Assembly (NCBI GenBank): GCA_903927025.1
Contig: CAIYLG010000052.1
Location: forward strand, 223,808 to 287,807
Direction: 5' to 3'
DNA: 64,000 nt
DNA from: an uncultured Armatimonadota bacterium
Lineage (GTDB): Bacteria; Armatimonadota; Fimbriimonadia; Fimbriimonadales; Fimbriimonadaceae
A program made the translations under genes and the position numbers. Of the stretch, positions 35,961 to 44,646 are shown piece by piece. How positions within the stretch are numbered: position 1 is the first letter of the stretch; every line of letters begins with the position of its first letter. The notes below the pieces were generated by a model, which had not been told where the DNA came from, ran no database searches, and saw nothing but the letters and a program-made list of their open reading frames with translations.

Positions 35961-36745
35961 TACATCAGCCGGGCCAGGATAAAGTTCGAAACGTAGATCA
36001 GGACCATCGAGATGACCACGGTGTTCGTGGTTGCCTTGCCGACTCCAACAGCGCCGTCCTTGGTTCTCATGCCCTGCTGGCTTGCGACGAGGGCGATGAT
36101 GAGGCCGAAGATGGGGGTCTTGAGGATTCCCTTCAACATGTCCTCTGGGCGCACGTAGTGGATGATTGAGGTCATAAACGTGGTGTAAGGAACATGTTCT
36201 GTTCCAGCCACGATCAATCCACCGATCACTCCCGACCACATGCACACGAGGGTCAGCACTGGCAGCATGCTCACGGCGGCGACAATCCGTGGGATCACGA
36301 GGTACTTGGTCGGGTGGACGCTTAACATCTTGAGCGCATCCATCTGCTCCGTAACCGCCATCGTTCCAATTTGAGCCGCCATCGCGGATCCGCAGCGCGC
36401 GGCGACCATGATTCCGGCAATGACCGGGCCAATTTCTCGGGTGACGGTGAGCCCTACCGTCACGCCGACGAACGAGGACTCGTGGTACTGGTTGAGAAGT
36501 TGGGACAGGTAGAGCGAGAGAACGGCGCCGGAGAAGAAACCGGTGAGGGCAACGATAGGCACAGAGGCGACCCCGATGAATGCCATCTGGTTAATCGTCT
36601 CCTCCAATTCGAAAGGACGTCTGCCGAACCGCTTGGCTGCGTCACCCAGGATGATCCCTACCTCACCCACAAAGGTGAGGAAGTTGATAACAGGAGTAAC
36701 GACAGGTGCTAGCAGGTTGGAGGGCTTCGCCGCCATTCCGAACAT
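35957..36745 (-). CDS. mlaE: MlaE-family lipid ABC transporter permease
   Basis: This protein of about 262 residues has the MlaE features [71 protein letters not shown] and [11 protein letters not shown]. It is the inner-membrane channel of the phospholipid (Mla/Mce) transporter between outer and inner membrane, further evidence of a diderm cell. Neither the ATPase (mlaF) nor the MCE protein (mlaD) is adjacent, so they must be encoded elsewhere. ATG 36745 is chosen; upstream in-frame sequence to 36823 overlaps the divergent gene. Confidence 0.92.
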   Translation of the reverse strand: MFGMAAKPSNLLAPVVTPVINFLTFVGEVGIILGDAAKRFGRRPFELEETINQMAFIGVASVPIVALTGFFSGAVLSLYLSQLLNQYHESSFVGVTVGLTVTREIGPVIAGIMVAARCGSAMAAQIGTMAVTEQMDALKMLSVHPTKYLVIPRIVAAVSMLPVLTLVCMWSGVIGGLIVAGTEHVPYTTFMTSIIHYVRPEDMLKGILKTPIFGLIIALVASQQGMRTKDGAVGVGKATTNTVVISMVLIYVSNFILARLMY

Positions 36746-36856
36746 GATACAACCGGATTCGCTATGTCGACCGTTGCTTTCGCGCAATCGCATCCGCTTC
36801 AACCCTATTGCTATCATATTCATGATAATAATAGTGCCTATGTGATACGATTGGGC

Positions 36857-37741
36857 ATGCTTTCAATTCTAGCGACGTTGACAACGACGTTGGTTGCTTC
36901 TCACGTGATTCCCATCCACTTTGTAGGTTCTGGCAACCCGTTGCTCTATGTTGAGGCGACGCTCAACGGAGTCCCCAACTGTCGGCTCGTGCTCGACACG
37001 GGCAATGGTACGGAACATTCGCTCGTGAGCCAGGCCGAGGCTGCAAAACTTGGAATGGTCACTAAGGAGTATCACTCCACTCACAAAGGGTTTGCCGTCG
37101 GAAATGACAAGATGGCTGCTGGCAGGCTTGGCAAACTGAAAACGCTTCAGCTTGGGGACATCAAAATGAAGGATCTCCCGGTGCTTGTTTCCCAGACTGT
37201 TGACGGTCTCGCTGCGTCTACCCACTCACCTTTCTGTGGCGTGCTTGGGTACAGCTTCTTCAAATCTTACGCGCTTACTTTTGACTATAAGGCAATGACG
37301 CTGACGCTAGAGGTTTCATCAAGACCTCCGAAGAAATCCATCCCATTCACGATAAAGAAAGACTCTCCAATCATCCTGATCGACGTTCCCATCGCGGGGC
37401 TGGGAGTGAGAAAATTCGTTTTGGACACGGGCGCGGGGGCGGATGTGATCTCTCGTGAAGTCATGAAGGATTTGCGCCTCACAAGTATTCAGCAAGTTCC
37501 GATGCGGGGTGCAAAGGGATTGGCTCAAGCAGACCTCGTGCATATCCCAGCCCTCACGTTCGCGGGCAACTCGTTCAAACCTCCCTTTGCTGTCGCTGCA
37601 GACTTCCTCCCCGACCTTTCAAAGGTCGTTGGTGTGCCTCTCGATGGAGTCATCGGGCAAACAACCCTGCGCCAGTATCGATTTACGATTGACTATATTC
37701 ATCGCCGGGTCTGGGCCGAGCCTGGTGAAAAGGAAATTTGA
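36857..37741 (+). CDS. Two-domain retropepsin-like aspartic protease, exported
   Basis: This 294-residue protein has a signal-like N-terminus (MLSILATLTTTLVASHV). Two similar halves each carry an aspartic-protease triad, RLVLDTGNG with D47-T48-G49 and KFVLDTGAG with D190-T191-G192, each followed by the hydrophobic-hydrophobic-Gly loop (CGVLGYSFF; DGVIGQTTL). It is thus an intramolecular version of the retropepsin dimer. Peptidase activity is plausible but untested. Its TGA overlaps the TTG start of the HTH gene, so the two are coupled. Confidence 0.82.
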   Translation: MLSILATLTTTLVASHVIPIHFVGSGNPLLYVEATLNGVPNCRLVLDTGNGTEHSLVSQAEAAKLGMVTKEYHSTHKGFAVGNDKMAAGRLGKLKTLQLGDIKMKDLPVLVSQTVDGLAASTHSPFCGVLGYSFFKSYALTFDYKAMTLTLEVSSRPPKKSIPFTIKKDSPIILIDVPIAGLGVRKFVLDTGAGADVISREVMKDLRLTSIQQVPMRGAKGLAQADLVHIPALTFAGNSFKPPFAVAADFLPDLSKVVGVPLDGVIGQTTLRQYRFTIDYIHRRVWAEPGEKEI

Positions 37742-38286
37742 GCTTCCAGCAATCCGAATCCTTGGAGGTCCGTGATCCGCTCGCCATCCGATTTTTGGGA
37801 GATACCCAGAAGCGGCGAATCCTGCGCGAATTTATGGAAGAGCCCAAAACAGCTCTGCAGGCCGCGCGTTCGCTTGAGATGAGTCCTCCCACCGTGTATC
37901 ACCACGTGTCACAGCTCACTCAAGTGGGCCTTCTCGTTCTGGTTGAAGAGCGGCGGAAGCGCGGCACGGTTGAGAAGTATCTTCAAACGCCTGCACGTCA
38001 CATGATTGGTGCTGCAAGATTGGGCGAGGTCGACCTTGCCCTAGAGGTCTTCCGCCAAAATATGGATGGCTGTCTTGCCGATATTCAGGCGACGCTTGCT
38101 GACCCTGCCGAAACTCCGCCGCATATCGCCATCCTCCACCTTAGTGCGAGAGTTCCACAAGGTCGTCTCACTGAATTCATGGAAGGGTTCGATGCCTATT
38201 CCAAGCAGTTCAGCGGTCCGGAAGGCAAGGAGATGAACGTGATGGTCGTTGTCCATCCTCAGAGAGCATCGAAACCAAACCGCTAG
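37738..38286 (+). CDS. ArsR-type winged-helix regulator
   Basis: This 182-residue protein starts at a TTG that overlaps the previous stop (TTGA, 37738-37741). Residues 12-95 form an ArsR/HTH_20-like winged helix (DTQKRRILREFMEEPKTALQAARSLEMSPPTVYHHVSQLTQVGLLVLVEE). The C-terminal half is helical then beta and resembles the activity domain of small regulators such as the PadR/ArsR group, without visible metal-binding cysteines. It probably regulates the adjacent protease or membrane genes; the target is unknown. Confidence 0.8.
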   Translation: MSFQQSESLEVRDPLAIRFLGDTQKRRILREFMEEPKTALQAARSLEMSPPTVYHHVSQLTQVGLLVLVEERRKRGTVEKYLQTPARHMIGAARLGEVDLALEVFRQNMDGCLADIQATLADPAETPPHIAILHLSARVPQGRLTEFMEGFDAYSKQFSGPEGKEMNVMVVVHPQRASKPNR

Positions 38287-38307
38287 GATCGAAGAATTCT
38301 TGAAAAT

Positions 38308-38484
38308 ATGCTCGGAGGTATTCTCCGACTCGTGGGACGATCTCCAAACTTCTCTTCGCGCAAAAAGGAGCGATTCCCATGGCTGCTGCTTCTGGCGTTA
38401 GCAGGATCCATCTACCTCTTCTGGGGTTTGCCAGCACAGCTTGGTCCGAGACCTGTGGATGTTCGTTTTCCCAAATCAAAATAA
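38308..38484 (+). CDS. Small single-pass membrane protein, 58 residues
   Basis: A complete short frame starts 21 bp after the regulator stop. It encodes a basic N-terminus (RLVGRSPNFSSRKKERF), one strong transmembrane helix (WLLLLALAGSIYLFWGL) and a basic tail ending DVRFPKSK. The order of basic segment, helix and tail is that of a real membrane miniprotein. No Shine-Dalgarno sequence is clear. It is probably co-transcribed with the retropepsin-like and HTH genes. Confidence 0.55.
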   Translation: MLGGILRLVGRSPNFSSRKKERFPWLLLLALAGSIYLFWGLPAQLGPRPVDVRFPKSK

Positions 38485-38798
38485 AAGCTCCCTGCTTCGA
38501 GAGGGGCAACTCAGTCTTTGCGCCCGTTGCTAGGTGTCGCCTAGGCCATGCGAATGCCTGAAGCTTTTTATTTGTAACGGTTGAATTCGGCCCCCTGATA
38601 GCATTCGAAGTCTTCACAGCAGTGACCTTCCCGGATCGTGCAATTCCTGATTAATCGGAAGTCCCTGAGTCCAACTTCGAGACGGAAGGAGCTAATCGAT
38701 TGGAGCATGTGGACGTGAATCTTCCTTTCGGTGTGGTTTGACGGAAGCCAGGCCGTATCCGGTAAGTACTGGCAGAGGAAAGACAGTAAAATGCGGCG
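38485..38798. other. Gap without a recognised gene
   Basis: These 314 bp hold only short frames in both directions. No tRNA, terminator stem or repeat is evident. It presumably contains the promoter for the beta-helix gene that begins at 38799. Confidence 0.5.
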
Positions 38799-41153
38799 AT
38801 GTTGGCTTTCTTGGCCTGTGCCTTTGCCGTGACCAGTGCGGATGCTCCCCCGATTGAAATCAAACCTGGGCTTGTCATTACGAGAACGACCAATGTGGTA
38901 ACTCGAACCTACTCCCTGCCAGTAGCTCAAGGAACCAGGAAGGCGGGTGAAGAGACGATTCCCGCTCTCACGCCAGCGCTCATCATCCGCGGCAACAACA
39001 TCACCGTTAACTTCAACAATTCCCAGCTTTATGGCACGCCATCGACGGCTGAACCAGACGATCGAAAGGGCTTGGGAATCCTGGTTGAGGGGAACAATGT
39101 CACGATCCGGAACCTCAAGGTTCATGGCTACAAGGTCGGTCTCATGGCAAAGGGGTGCAAGGACCTCCATATTTTCAACAGCGATTTCTCCCACAACTGG
39201 AAGCAGCACCTCATGTCCACGGCAGATCGTGAAGACGAAAGCGACTGGCAGAGCTATCACCACAATGAGCACGATGAGTGGCTGCGCTATGGGGCTGGCA
39301 TCTACCTGGAAGACTGCACAAAGCCAGTCATCAAGAACAACACGGCCACTGGCGGACAATGCGGATTGATGCTCGTTCGGACCAACAACGGCACCATTTT
39401 CGATAACGACTTTACTTTTCTCAGCGGCGTCGGGCTGGGGATGTATCGTTCAAGCGGCAACCGCGTGATGTACAACCGCCTGGACTGGTGCGTCCGTGGG
39501 TTTTCCTACGGTGTTTACAATCGAGGCCAGGATTCGGCCGGCATTCTCATCTTCGAGCAGTGCAATGACAATGAGTTCGCCTTCAACTCCGTCACCCACG
39601 GTGGAGACGGTTTCTTCCTTTGGGCGGGTCAGACCACGATGGACACCGGCAAAGGTGGCTGCAACGGCAACATCCTGTACGGCAACGATTTCAGCCACTC
39701 GCCCTGCAATGGCATCGAGGCCACGTTCAGCTCCAATGCATTTGTCAACAACAAGCTGATCGAGTGCTGGCACGGGATTTGGGGCGGCTACTCGTACGAC
39801 ACTATCGTGGCGGGCAACCTCTTCGCCTACAACGGCGAGGCTGTTTCCATTGAGCATGGCTACGCACTGAACTTCAACTGGAATCTGTTTGACCACGAAA
39901 ATACGGCGATCAACCTGTGGAGCAAGCCCGTGACGGACAAGAATTGGGGCTATGGGAAATTCCACGACACCACAAGTCACGATGTGACCATTAAAGGGAA
40001 TGTGTTTCAGCAGACAGCGGCGCCTGCCATCATCCTGCAGGGCGGCAAGCGCGTCACCATCGCGGATAATCTCTACATCGGATGTGCTTCTGCGCTAAAG
40101 CAGGTCGGAGACAATCCCGGATCAAGCTTTTCCCTAACCAATATTAAGCCAGGAGAAACTGTCCAAAAGACCATTACGCCGGGTGGATTGCCGCTTGCGG
40201 GAACAAGCGACGACGCGGTGGCCTATGCAAAGAGATTTGATATCCCCTGGGAACCGTTTGCCAACACCGTCCAGCTACAGAGACTGAATCGAGAGCTCAC
40301 CTACGCTGAGCAGCGCGTGGTGAACGGTGGACTCAGCATTGTCGGACTGCCAAATCATCGCGACCCCTTCCTCAAGTCATGGCATCCGCGGGGTCAGAAA
40401 TATATCCTGGTCGATGAATGGGGGCCCTACGATTTCCAATCTCCGAGGCTTGTGCCGCGCCAGGTGATGTACAAGGTCGGCGATATTGCCCACCGCAAGT
40501 TTGAGATTCTCGGTCCCGGGGGAAAGTGGCGCCTTCTCAGTTCAAAGGGAATTGCGAGCATCTCGCAAACTTCTGGTGCGGTCCCAGGTTGGGTCAACGT
40601 GGACCTTCCGCTGAATCAGGCTGGGACGACCGAACTTCAGCTTGAGTACGTGGGTGGACCCACGGTTGACTATCGAGGGATTACACAACCAGCGGGAACT
40701 CCCGTCAAGTTTGGGTACTCCAAGTTCCGCACTCCAATCGATTGGAACGTGAGCTTCTTCAAATGGAACAAATCCTCCGACCCTCGAACCCAGGCGGCGG
40801 CTTTCAAGGCTGTGATTGAGGGGAGCCCCGTCAAAGAGCTGAAGGTGGACACCCTCGAGTTTGCGGGCGCGTCGTTTGACCCAGCAGTCGGATCAGACCA
40901 TTTTGCGACGGTTGCCAATGGCACATTCTCCGTTCCTGCTGGAACGTACACCCTTGAAGTGACCACTGACGACGGGGCTCGGGTTTGGGTAGATGGCAAG
41001 CAGGTGATCTCGGACGCTTGGAAGTATCAGGGGCCAACGCTATACACCGCGAAGCTGGTGCTGGATGATTCCAAGCATCGGATTCGAGTGGAGCATTTTC
41101 AGATTGATGGCTATGCGGCGCTTAAGGTGAACCTGCGGCCAAGCCGCAAGTAG
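38799..41153 (+). CDS. Secreted parallel beta-helix protein with C-terminal PA14 domain
   Basis: This 784-residue protein has a signal peptide (MLAFLACAFAVTSADA). From about 75 to 440 it contains right-handed beta-helix coils with NosD-type rungs (NNVTIRNLKVHGYK, NNTATGGQCGLMLV, NGNILYGNDFSHSPCNGIEA, HDVTIKGNVFQQTAAP). A linker region follows, and about 645-784 is a PA14-like carbohydrate-binding module (GTYTLEVTTDDGARVWVDGKQVI). The helix suggests a polysaccharide lyase, hydrolase or epimerase, but catalytic residues cannot be assigned by eye. A similar PA14 module ends the GH20 protein at 46836-49088. Confidence 0.83.
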   Translation: MLAFLACAFAVTSADAPPIEIKPGLVITRTTNVVTRTYSLPVAQGTRKAGEETIPALTPALIIRGNNITVNFNNSQLYGTPSTAEPDDRKGLGILVEGNNVTIRNLKVHGYKVGLMAKGCKDLHIFNSDFSHNWKQHLMSTADREDESDWQSYHHNEHDEWLRYGAGIYLEDCTKPVIKNNTATGGQCGLMLVRTNNGTIFDNDFTFLSGVGLGMYRSSGNRVMYNRLDWCVRGFSYGVYNRGQDSAGILIFEQCNDNEFAFNSVTHGGDGFFLWAGQTTMDTGKGGCNGNILYGNDFSHSPCNGIEATFSSNAFVNNKLIECWHGIWGGYSYDTIVAGNLFAYNGEAVSIEHGYALNFNWNLFDHENTAINLWSKPVTDKNWGYGKFHDTTSHDVTIKGNVFQQTAAPAIILQGGKRVTIADNLYIGCASALKQVGDNPGSSFSLTNIKPGETVQKTITPGGLPLAGTSDDAVAYAKRFDIPWEPFANTVQLQRLNRELTYAEQRVVNGGLSIVGLPNHRDPFLKSWHPRGQKYILVDEWGPYDFQSPRLVPRQVMYKVGDIAHRKFEILGPGGKWRLLSSKGIASISQTSGAVPGWVNVDLPLNQAGTTELQLEYVGGPTVDYRGITQPAGTPVKFGYSKFRTPIDWNVSFFKWNKSSDPRTQAAAFKAVIEGSPVKELKVDTLEFAGASFDPAVGSDHFATVANGTFSVPAGTYTLEVTTDDGARVWVDGKQVISDAWKYQGPTLYTAKLVLDDSKHRIRVEHFQIDGYAALKVNLRPSRK

Positions 41154-41166
41154 GCGACCTCGGAAA

Positions 41167-42015
41167 TCAGCCGCGCAGGTCTTGTCTGAGTTCGGACTCG
41201 GCTTCTTCGATTTGCCTGAGTTCGGCAAGCGTGGCTTCCAGCGCGGTTCCAGGCTTGGGGACCCCGGTGATCAGCTCCTGACCGGCGATCTGCTTGGAGA
41301 TTGTCTCTACGTGGTCGGCAACATCGACGATCTTTTGGGCGACGCTTCGGGCTTCGTCGAAGTAGGGAGAGATGTGATCGAGACGACTTCGGGTGGTGAA
41401 AAAGTCGTGTCCGATAGCTTCGTCCACCAGCTCACGCAGAGACCACTTGCCTGGCTCCTTTGGGACAGACGTGGCAAATAGGACCAACATTTCCTGCATT
41501 CCCTGATCGATTGCCAAAAGCGACTGGTCTCGGACGGATCGGTAGTGGGATGGGAGGTCGGCTCGCTTCCAATAGGGTGACTGAAGCACCGTGCGGGCTC
41601 TGTGCCAGTTTCTCGCCGCTTCTTCGAGCAGAAACACCACTTCGTCGCTAACATCGCGGTGCGCCCGTTTTTCGTGAATCACGTGCTCAAGTCGCTGGGC
41701 CACCTGCCGAGCTTCGCGTCGGAGTTCGAGCTGGGGATCCGCCTCTTTGGACTTCCGGGTCTGAGCGATGCCAAAAACACCCAACATGTAGACGGCAAAG
41801 GTGCCGCAGAATCCTTGAACCAGGGGTGTTCCATCCCAACCGCCATGGTCCTTGATCAGCATGGCAATAATTCCCAGCAAGATGCTGATGCCAAATCCGA
41901 GCGTCACCGTGAACTGGGGGAGCTCGTTGTACCACTGGCTAAAGCGCGACTCCACGGCGTACTGGATGTACTCCGTGAGGTAGGCAGGCTGCTTAGATCG
42001 CGCCGGGCGTCGCAT
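41167..42015 (-). CDS. Two-TM membrane protein with cytoplasmic helical domain, unknown
   Basis: In this 282-residue protein two hydrophobic segments (about 37-54 and 66-82) are followed by a long charged helical domain of 190 residues rich in Glu, Arg and Leu (ELRREARQVAQRLEHVIHEKRAH, EARSVAQKIVDVADHVETISKQI), probably coiled coil. No family is recognised. It begins 48 bp upstream of the der stop on the opposite side of a short gap and is transcribed after der on the same strand. Confidence 0.65.
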   Translation of the reverse strand: MRRPARSKQPAYLTEYIQYAVESRFSQWYNELPQFTVTLGFGISILLGIIAMLIKDHGGWDGTPLVQGFCGTFAVYMLGVFGIAQTRKSKEADPQLELRREARQVAQRLEHVIHEKRAHRDVSDEVVFLLEEAARNWHRARTVLQSPYWKRADLPSHYRSVRDQSLLAIDQGMQEMLVLFATSVPKEPGKWSLRELVDEAIGHDFFTTRSRLDHISPYFDEARSVAQKIVDVADHVETISKQIAGQELITGVPKPGTALEATLAELRQIEEAESELRQDLRG

Positions 42016-42062
42016 TGTAACCTAGTGTAACGGCGACGCAGCGAACTGGGTTGAGGGAATTT

Positions 42063-43466
42063 TTACGCAGACGGCGTTTTTGCTCCAGCCTTGGGTCGGC
42101 GGGGCAATTTGCCTTTGGCGTCTGGCGCACCGTGGCTGGATTTCGTCTTGATTCGGATCGGCGTCCCAGCGAGCGGGAATTTTTCGCGAATCTTGTTCAG
42201 CAGGTACCTCTCATAGCTGAAGTGAAGCAGCTCTGGGTCGTTCACGAACAGAGTGAAGGTTGGAGGACGCGTGGAAACCTGCGTGGCGTAATAGATTTTC
42301 AGAGCCCGTCCCTTTGAGGTGTAGGGCCTTGCGAATGTCGCATCATGGATCAGCCGATTGAGCTGACCGGTGGAGACTCTGAAGCTGTAGGCTTCCTGAG
42401 CTCTAAGGATTTCGTCCAGCACTGGCTCGAGGCCCGCGCTCTCTTTGGCTGAAGTAAAGGCGGCAGTTGCGTAGGCGAGCTCGGGGATCTCGTTGGAGAT
42501 GACCTTTAGGAACTCCTTCTTTTGAGGGGAAGACTTCTTCGGTTCTCCGTCTGGCGGCTCAATCTTGTCCCACTTGTTCACCGCAAATACGCAGGCCCTG
42601 CCGGCATCATGGGCAAGCTTCATGATTCGCTTGTCTCCGTCCGTTAACCCGTCGCTTCCGTCGACCACAATCATGGCGCAGTCCGCACGGTCGACTGCCT
42701 TTTGAGCGCGGTCCACCATGTAGTACTCAACAGAGCCCTGAATTTTTCCACGTCGCCGAATTCCAGCGGTATCGATCAGTCTGAACTTCTCGCCTCGGTA
42801 CTCAAGCTCGGTGTCGATAGCATCTCGCGTTGTTCCTGCGATGCTCGAGACGATCATTCTCTGCTCGCCGGTAAAGGCGTTTACGAGGGAAGACTTACCA
42901 ACATTGGGCCGGCCAATAATCGCGACACGAATCTCTTCTCGCTCGTCCCGCTTCTCAGAGCTGGGAGGGAGGAGTTCGACCACGACGTCCATGAGGTCCC
43001 CAACGCCGCGGCCGTGGAGTCCGGAAACTGGATAAACCTCACCGAGACCCAACGTATAAAATTCATTGGCATAGTTGTCCCTCTGAGGATTGTCAGCTTT
43101 GTTGACCACGACAAGAACAGGTTTGTCGATGGGTCGAAGCTGGTTGGCGAGGTCTAAATCGTCAGGATTCACCCCGTCGAGAGTGTCTGTGACGAACATC
43201 ACGACATCGGCTTCCTCGAGGGCGACGTTTGCCTGAACTCGAATCTGCTCGGACAGTGGGTCTTCTTCCTGGAAGACGATACCGCCGGTATCCACCACCT
43301 GGAATTTTCTGCCGTTCCACTCGGTTTCCGCGTACAGTCGGTCGCGAGTGATGCCGGGAGTATCTTCCACGACAGCCACGCGTTTTCTTACCAGTCGGTT
43401 AAAAAGAGTGCTTTTTCCGACGTTCGGACGGCCAACTATGACGACAACAGGCAACGTAGAACGCAT
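42063..43466 (-). CDS. der: Ribosome biogenesis GTPase Der (EngA)
   Basis: This 467-residue protein has the tandem G domains that define Der. The first is GRPNVGKSTLFN (12-23) with DTPGITRD and NKADNPQ. The second is GRPNVGKSSLVN with DTAGIRRRGK and NKWDK. The C-terminal KH-like domain follows, with a basic tail (KLPRRPKAGAKTPSA). Der acts in 50S subunit maturation. The first G3 box reads DTGG in VVDTGGIVF, as in other Der proteins. ATG 43466. Confidence 0.97.
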   Translation of the reverse strand: MRSTLPVVVIVGRPNVGKSTLFNRLVRKRVAVVEDTPGITRDRLYAETEWNGRKFQVVDTGGIVFQEEDPLSEQIRVQANVALEEADVVMFVTDTLDGVNPDDLDLANQLRPIDKPVLVVVNKADNPQRDNYANEFYTLGLGEVYPVSGLHGRGVGDLMDVVVELLPPSSEKRDEREEIRVAIIGRPNVGKSSLVNAFTGEQRMIVSSIAGTTRDAIDTELEYRGEKFRLIDTAGIRRRGKIQGSVEYYMVDRAQKAVDRADCAMIVVDGSDGLTDGDKRIMKLAHDAGRACVFAVNKWDKIEPPDGEPKKSSPQKKEFLKVISNEIPELAYATAAFTSAKESAGLEPVLDEILRAQEAYSFRVSTGQLNRLIHDATFARPYTSKGRALKIYYATQVSTRPPTFTLFVNDPELLHFSYERYLLNKIREKFPLAGTPIRIKTKSSHGAPDAKGKLPRRPKAGAKTPSA

Positions 43467-43537
43467 GGGGGTTGCGTGGGACTGTACCTTATCTGTCAGG
43501 ATAGCCTTCCGAGGGAACGCCCAAATATCCGGCTTTT

Positions 43538-44113
43538 ATGAATATTATTGCTTGTGCGGCTAGTGCTGCACTGATTTCTACAACGGCGTTTGACGATGAT
43601 TCAGATTCGAGATCGAAGCCCTCTCATTACGTGACCGCCTTTTTCGGCCAAAGTCAGATTATTCTTGGGAGTGAAGACCCGAGATTCGGCGGAGGCATCT
43701 CGTATGCATATGGCGGCCCTGAGAAGAGGTTCACGAAAGGAAATGTCTCGGGACAGCTCGTGTATGAGGGCTATTTGGATCGCACTCAATCGAACGGCGG
43801 GCAGGGCTATCCGGGAAATTCATCCTATGCACTTGGTGGTCTCGCCTACGGACGATGGTATTGGCCGATGGATCATGTTGGAAATGGCGTCTATGCCGAC
43901 CTGGGATGGGGATTGCAGATTGCTGATCGAACCACCCTTGACCTCGAGAGTTCGATCAACTCGACTCCCGTGCTTGGCTTTGGTGGTGTGTTCAAAGACG
44001 GAGCCAAGGAGTATCTGATTGGTCTCCGGTACCTGCACATCTCCAATGGCGGTTTGGTGAAGCCGAATTTTGGTCAGAACGAACTGTTCCTGACGATTGG
44101 GTTCCGCTACTAG
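43538..44113 (+). CDS. pagL: PagL-like lipid A 3-O-deacylase (acyloxyacyl hydrolase family)
   Basis: This 191-residue outer-membrane beta-barrel protein has a short signal (MNIIACAASAALISTTAF). The terminal strands carry the family signature LRYLHISNGGLVKPNFGQNE with His167 and Ser169, the catalytic pair of PagL, Glu182 as a candidate third residue, and a C-terminal aromatic GFRY for barrel insertion. PagL removes the 3-O acyl chain of lipid A. The presence of such an enzyme implies an LPS-containing outer membrane. Its stop shares CTAG (44110-44113) with lutC. Confidence 0.85.
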   Translation: MNIIACAASAALISTTAFDDDSDSRSKPSHYVTAFFGQSQIILGSEDPRFGGGISYAYGGPEKRFTKGNVSGQLVYEGYLDRTQSNGGQGYPGNSSYALGGLAYGRWYWPMDHVGNGVYADLGWGLQIADRTTLDLESSINSTPVLGFGGVFKDGAKEYLIGLRYLHISNGGLVKPNFGQNELFLTIGFRY

Positions 44114-44646
44114 AGCGGAACCACGACGATATCACCCGGGCCATGAACGCCTCGCACGAGGATTCCCTCGATGTCTGCCGTTCGGCTTGGGCCGGTGATC
44201 ATCACCGTTGTTCGATCACTCAGGCGAGTGAACGCTTCCGCCATGGTAGCCACAATTCGGTCTTTGGGCACCAACACCAGGTGCAGTACCGGACACAGGC
44301 TCACCAGCCTGGTTCGATGGGGGCCGGTCGCGAGGATGAGCGATCCGGTTTCTGCAATCGCCAGATCCGCTGTAGTCACTCCAACTTCAGCATCCCAAAT
44401 GGGTTCGCCGCCGGAGTGGAGTCCAAGGATTTCCGCAGACTCGTGATCCAGAATATGTGGACGGGCAAGGATGACTTCGGCGTCCTCTCGAGTCCCAATT
44501 CTTCCGCCAAGCTCAGCGAGTCGAATCCCAAACTCAGCCCACAGTTCGTCGGCAGAATGTCTCGGCAGCGGGGGTTGCGCGAGCGGCGGACGAGACTTGC
44601 GACCTGCTTTTGGTAGCAGGGACAGTATCAGTTCACGATCTTCCAT
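44110..44646 (-). CDS. lutC: L-lactate utilisation protein LutC (LUD domain)
   Basis: This protein of about 178 residues contains the LUD-family pattern GVTTADLAIAETGSLILATGPHRTRLVSLCPVLHLVLV and ends with the TADIEGILVRGVHGPGDIVVV block. It is the third subunit of the LutABC complex that oxidises L-lactate to pyruvate. ATG 44646 overlaps the lutB stop by about 14 bp; an earlier ATG at 44691 would overlap further. It is the last gene of a three-gene operon. Confidence 0.92.
   Translation of the reverse strand: MEDRELILSLLPKAGRKSRPPLAQPPLPRHSADELWAEFGIRLAELGGRIGTREDAEVILARPHILDHESAEILGLHSGGEPIWDAEVGVTTADLAIAETGSLILATGPHRTRLVSLCPVLHLVLVPKDRIVATMAEAFTRLSDRTTVMITGPSRTADIEGILVRGVHGPGDIVVVPL

Noticed and set aside
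35022..36245. Open frame of 407 codons on the minus strand across ruvB and mlaE
   Set aside because: It is antisense to ruvB, whose motifs are complete, and overlaps the end of mlaE. The translation has no domain-like features.
38210..38617. Minus-strand frame of 135 codons after the HTH gene
   Set aside because: It overlaps the end of the HTH gene and the 58-codon membrane ORF and has no recognisable fold or ribosome site.
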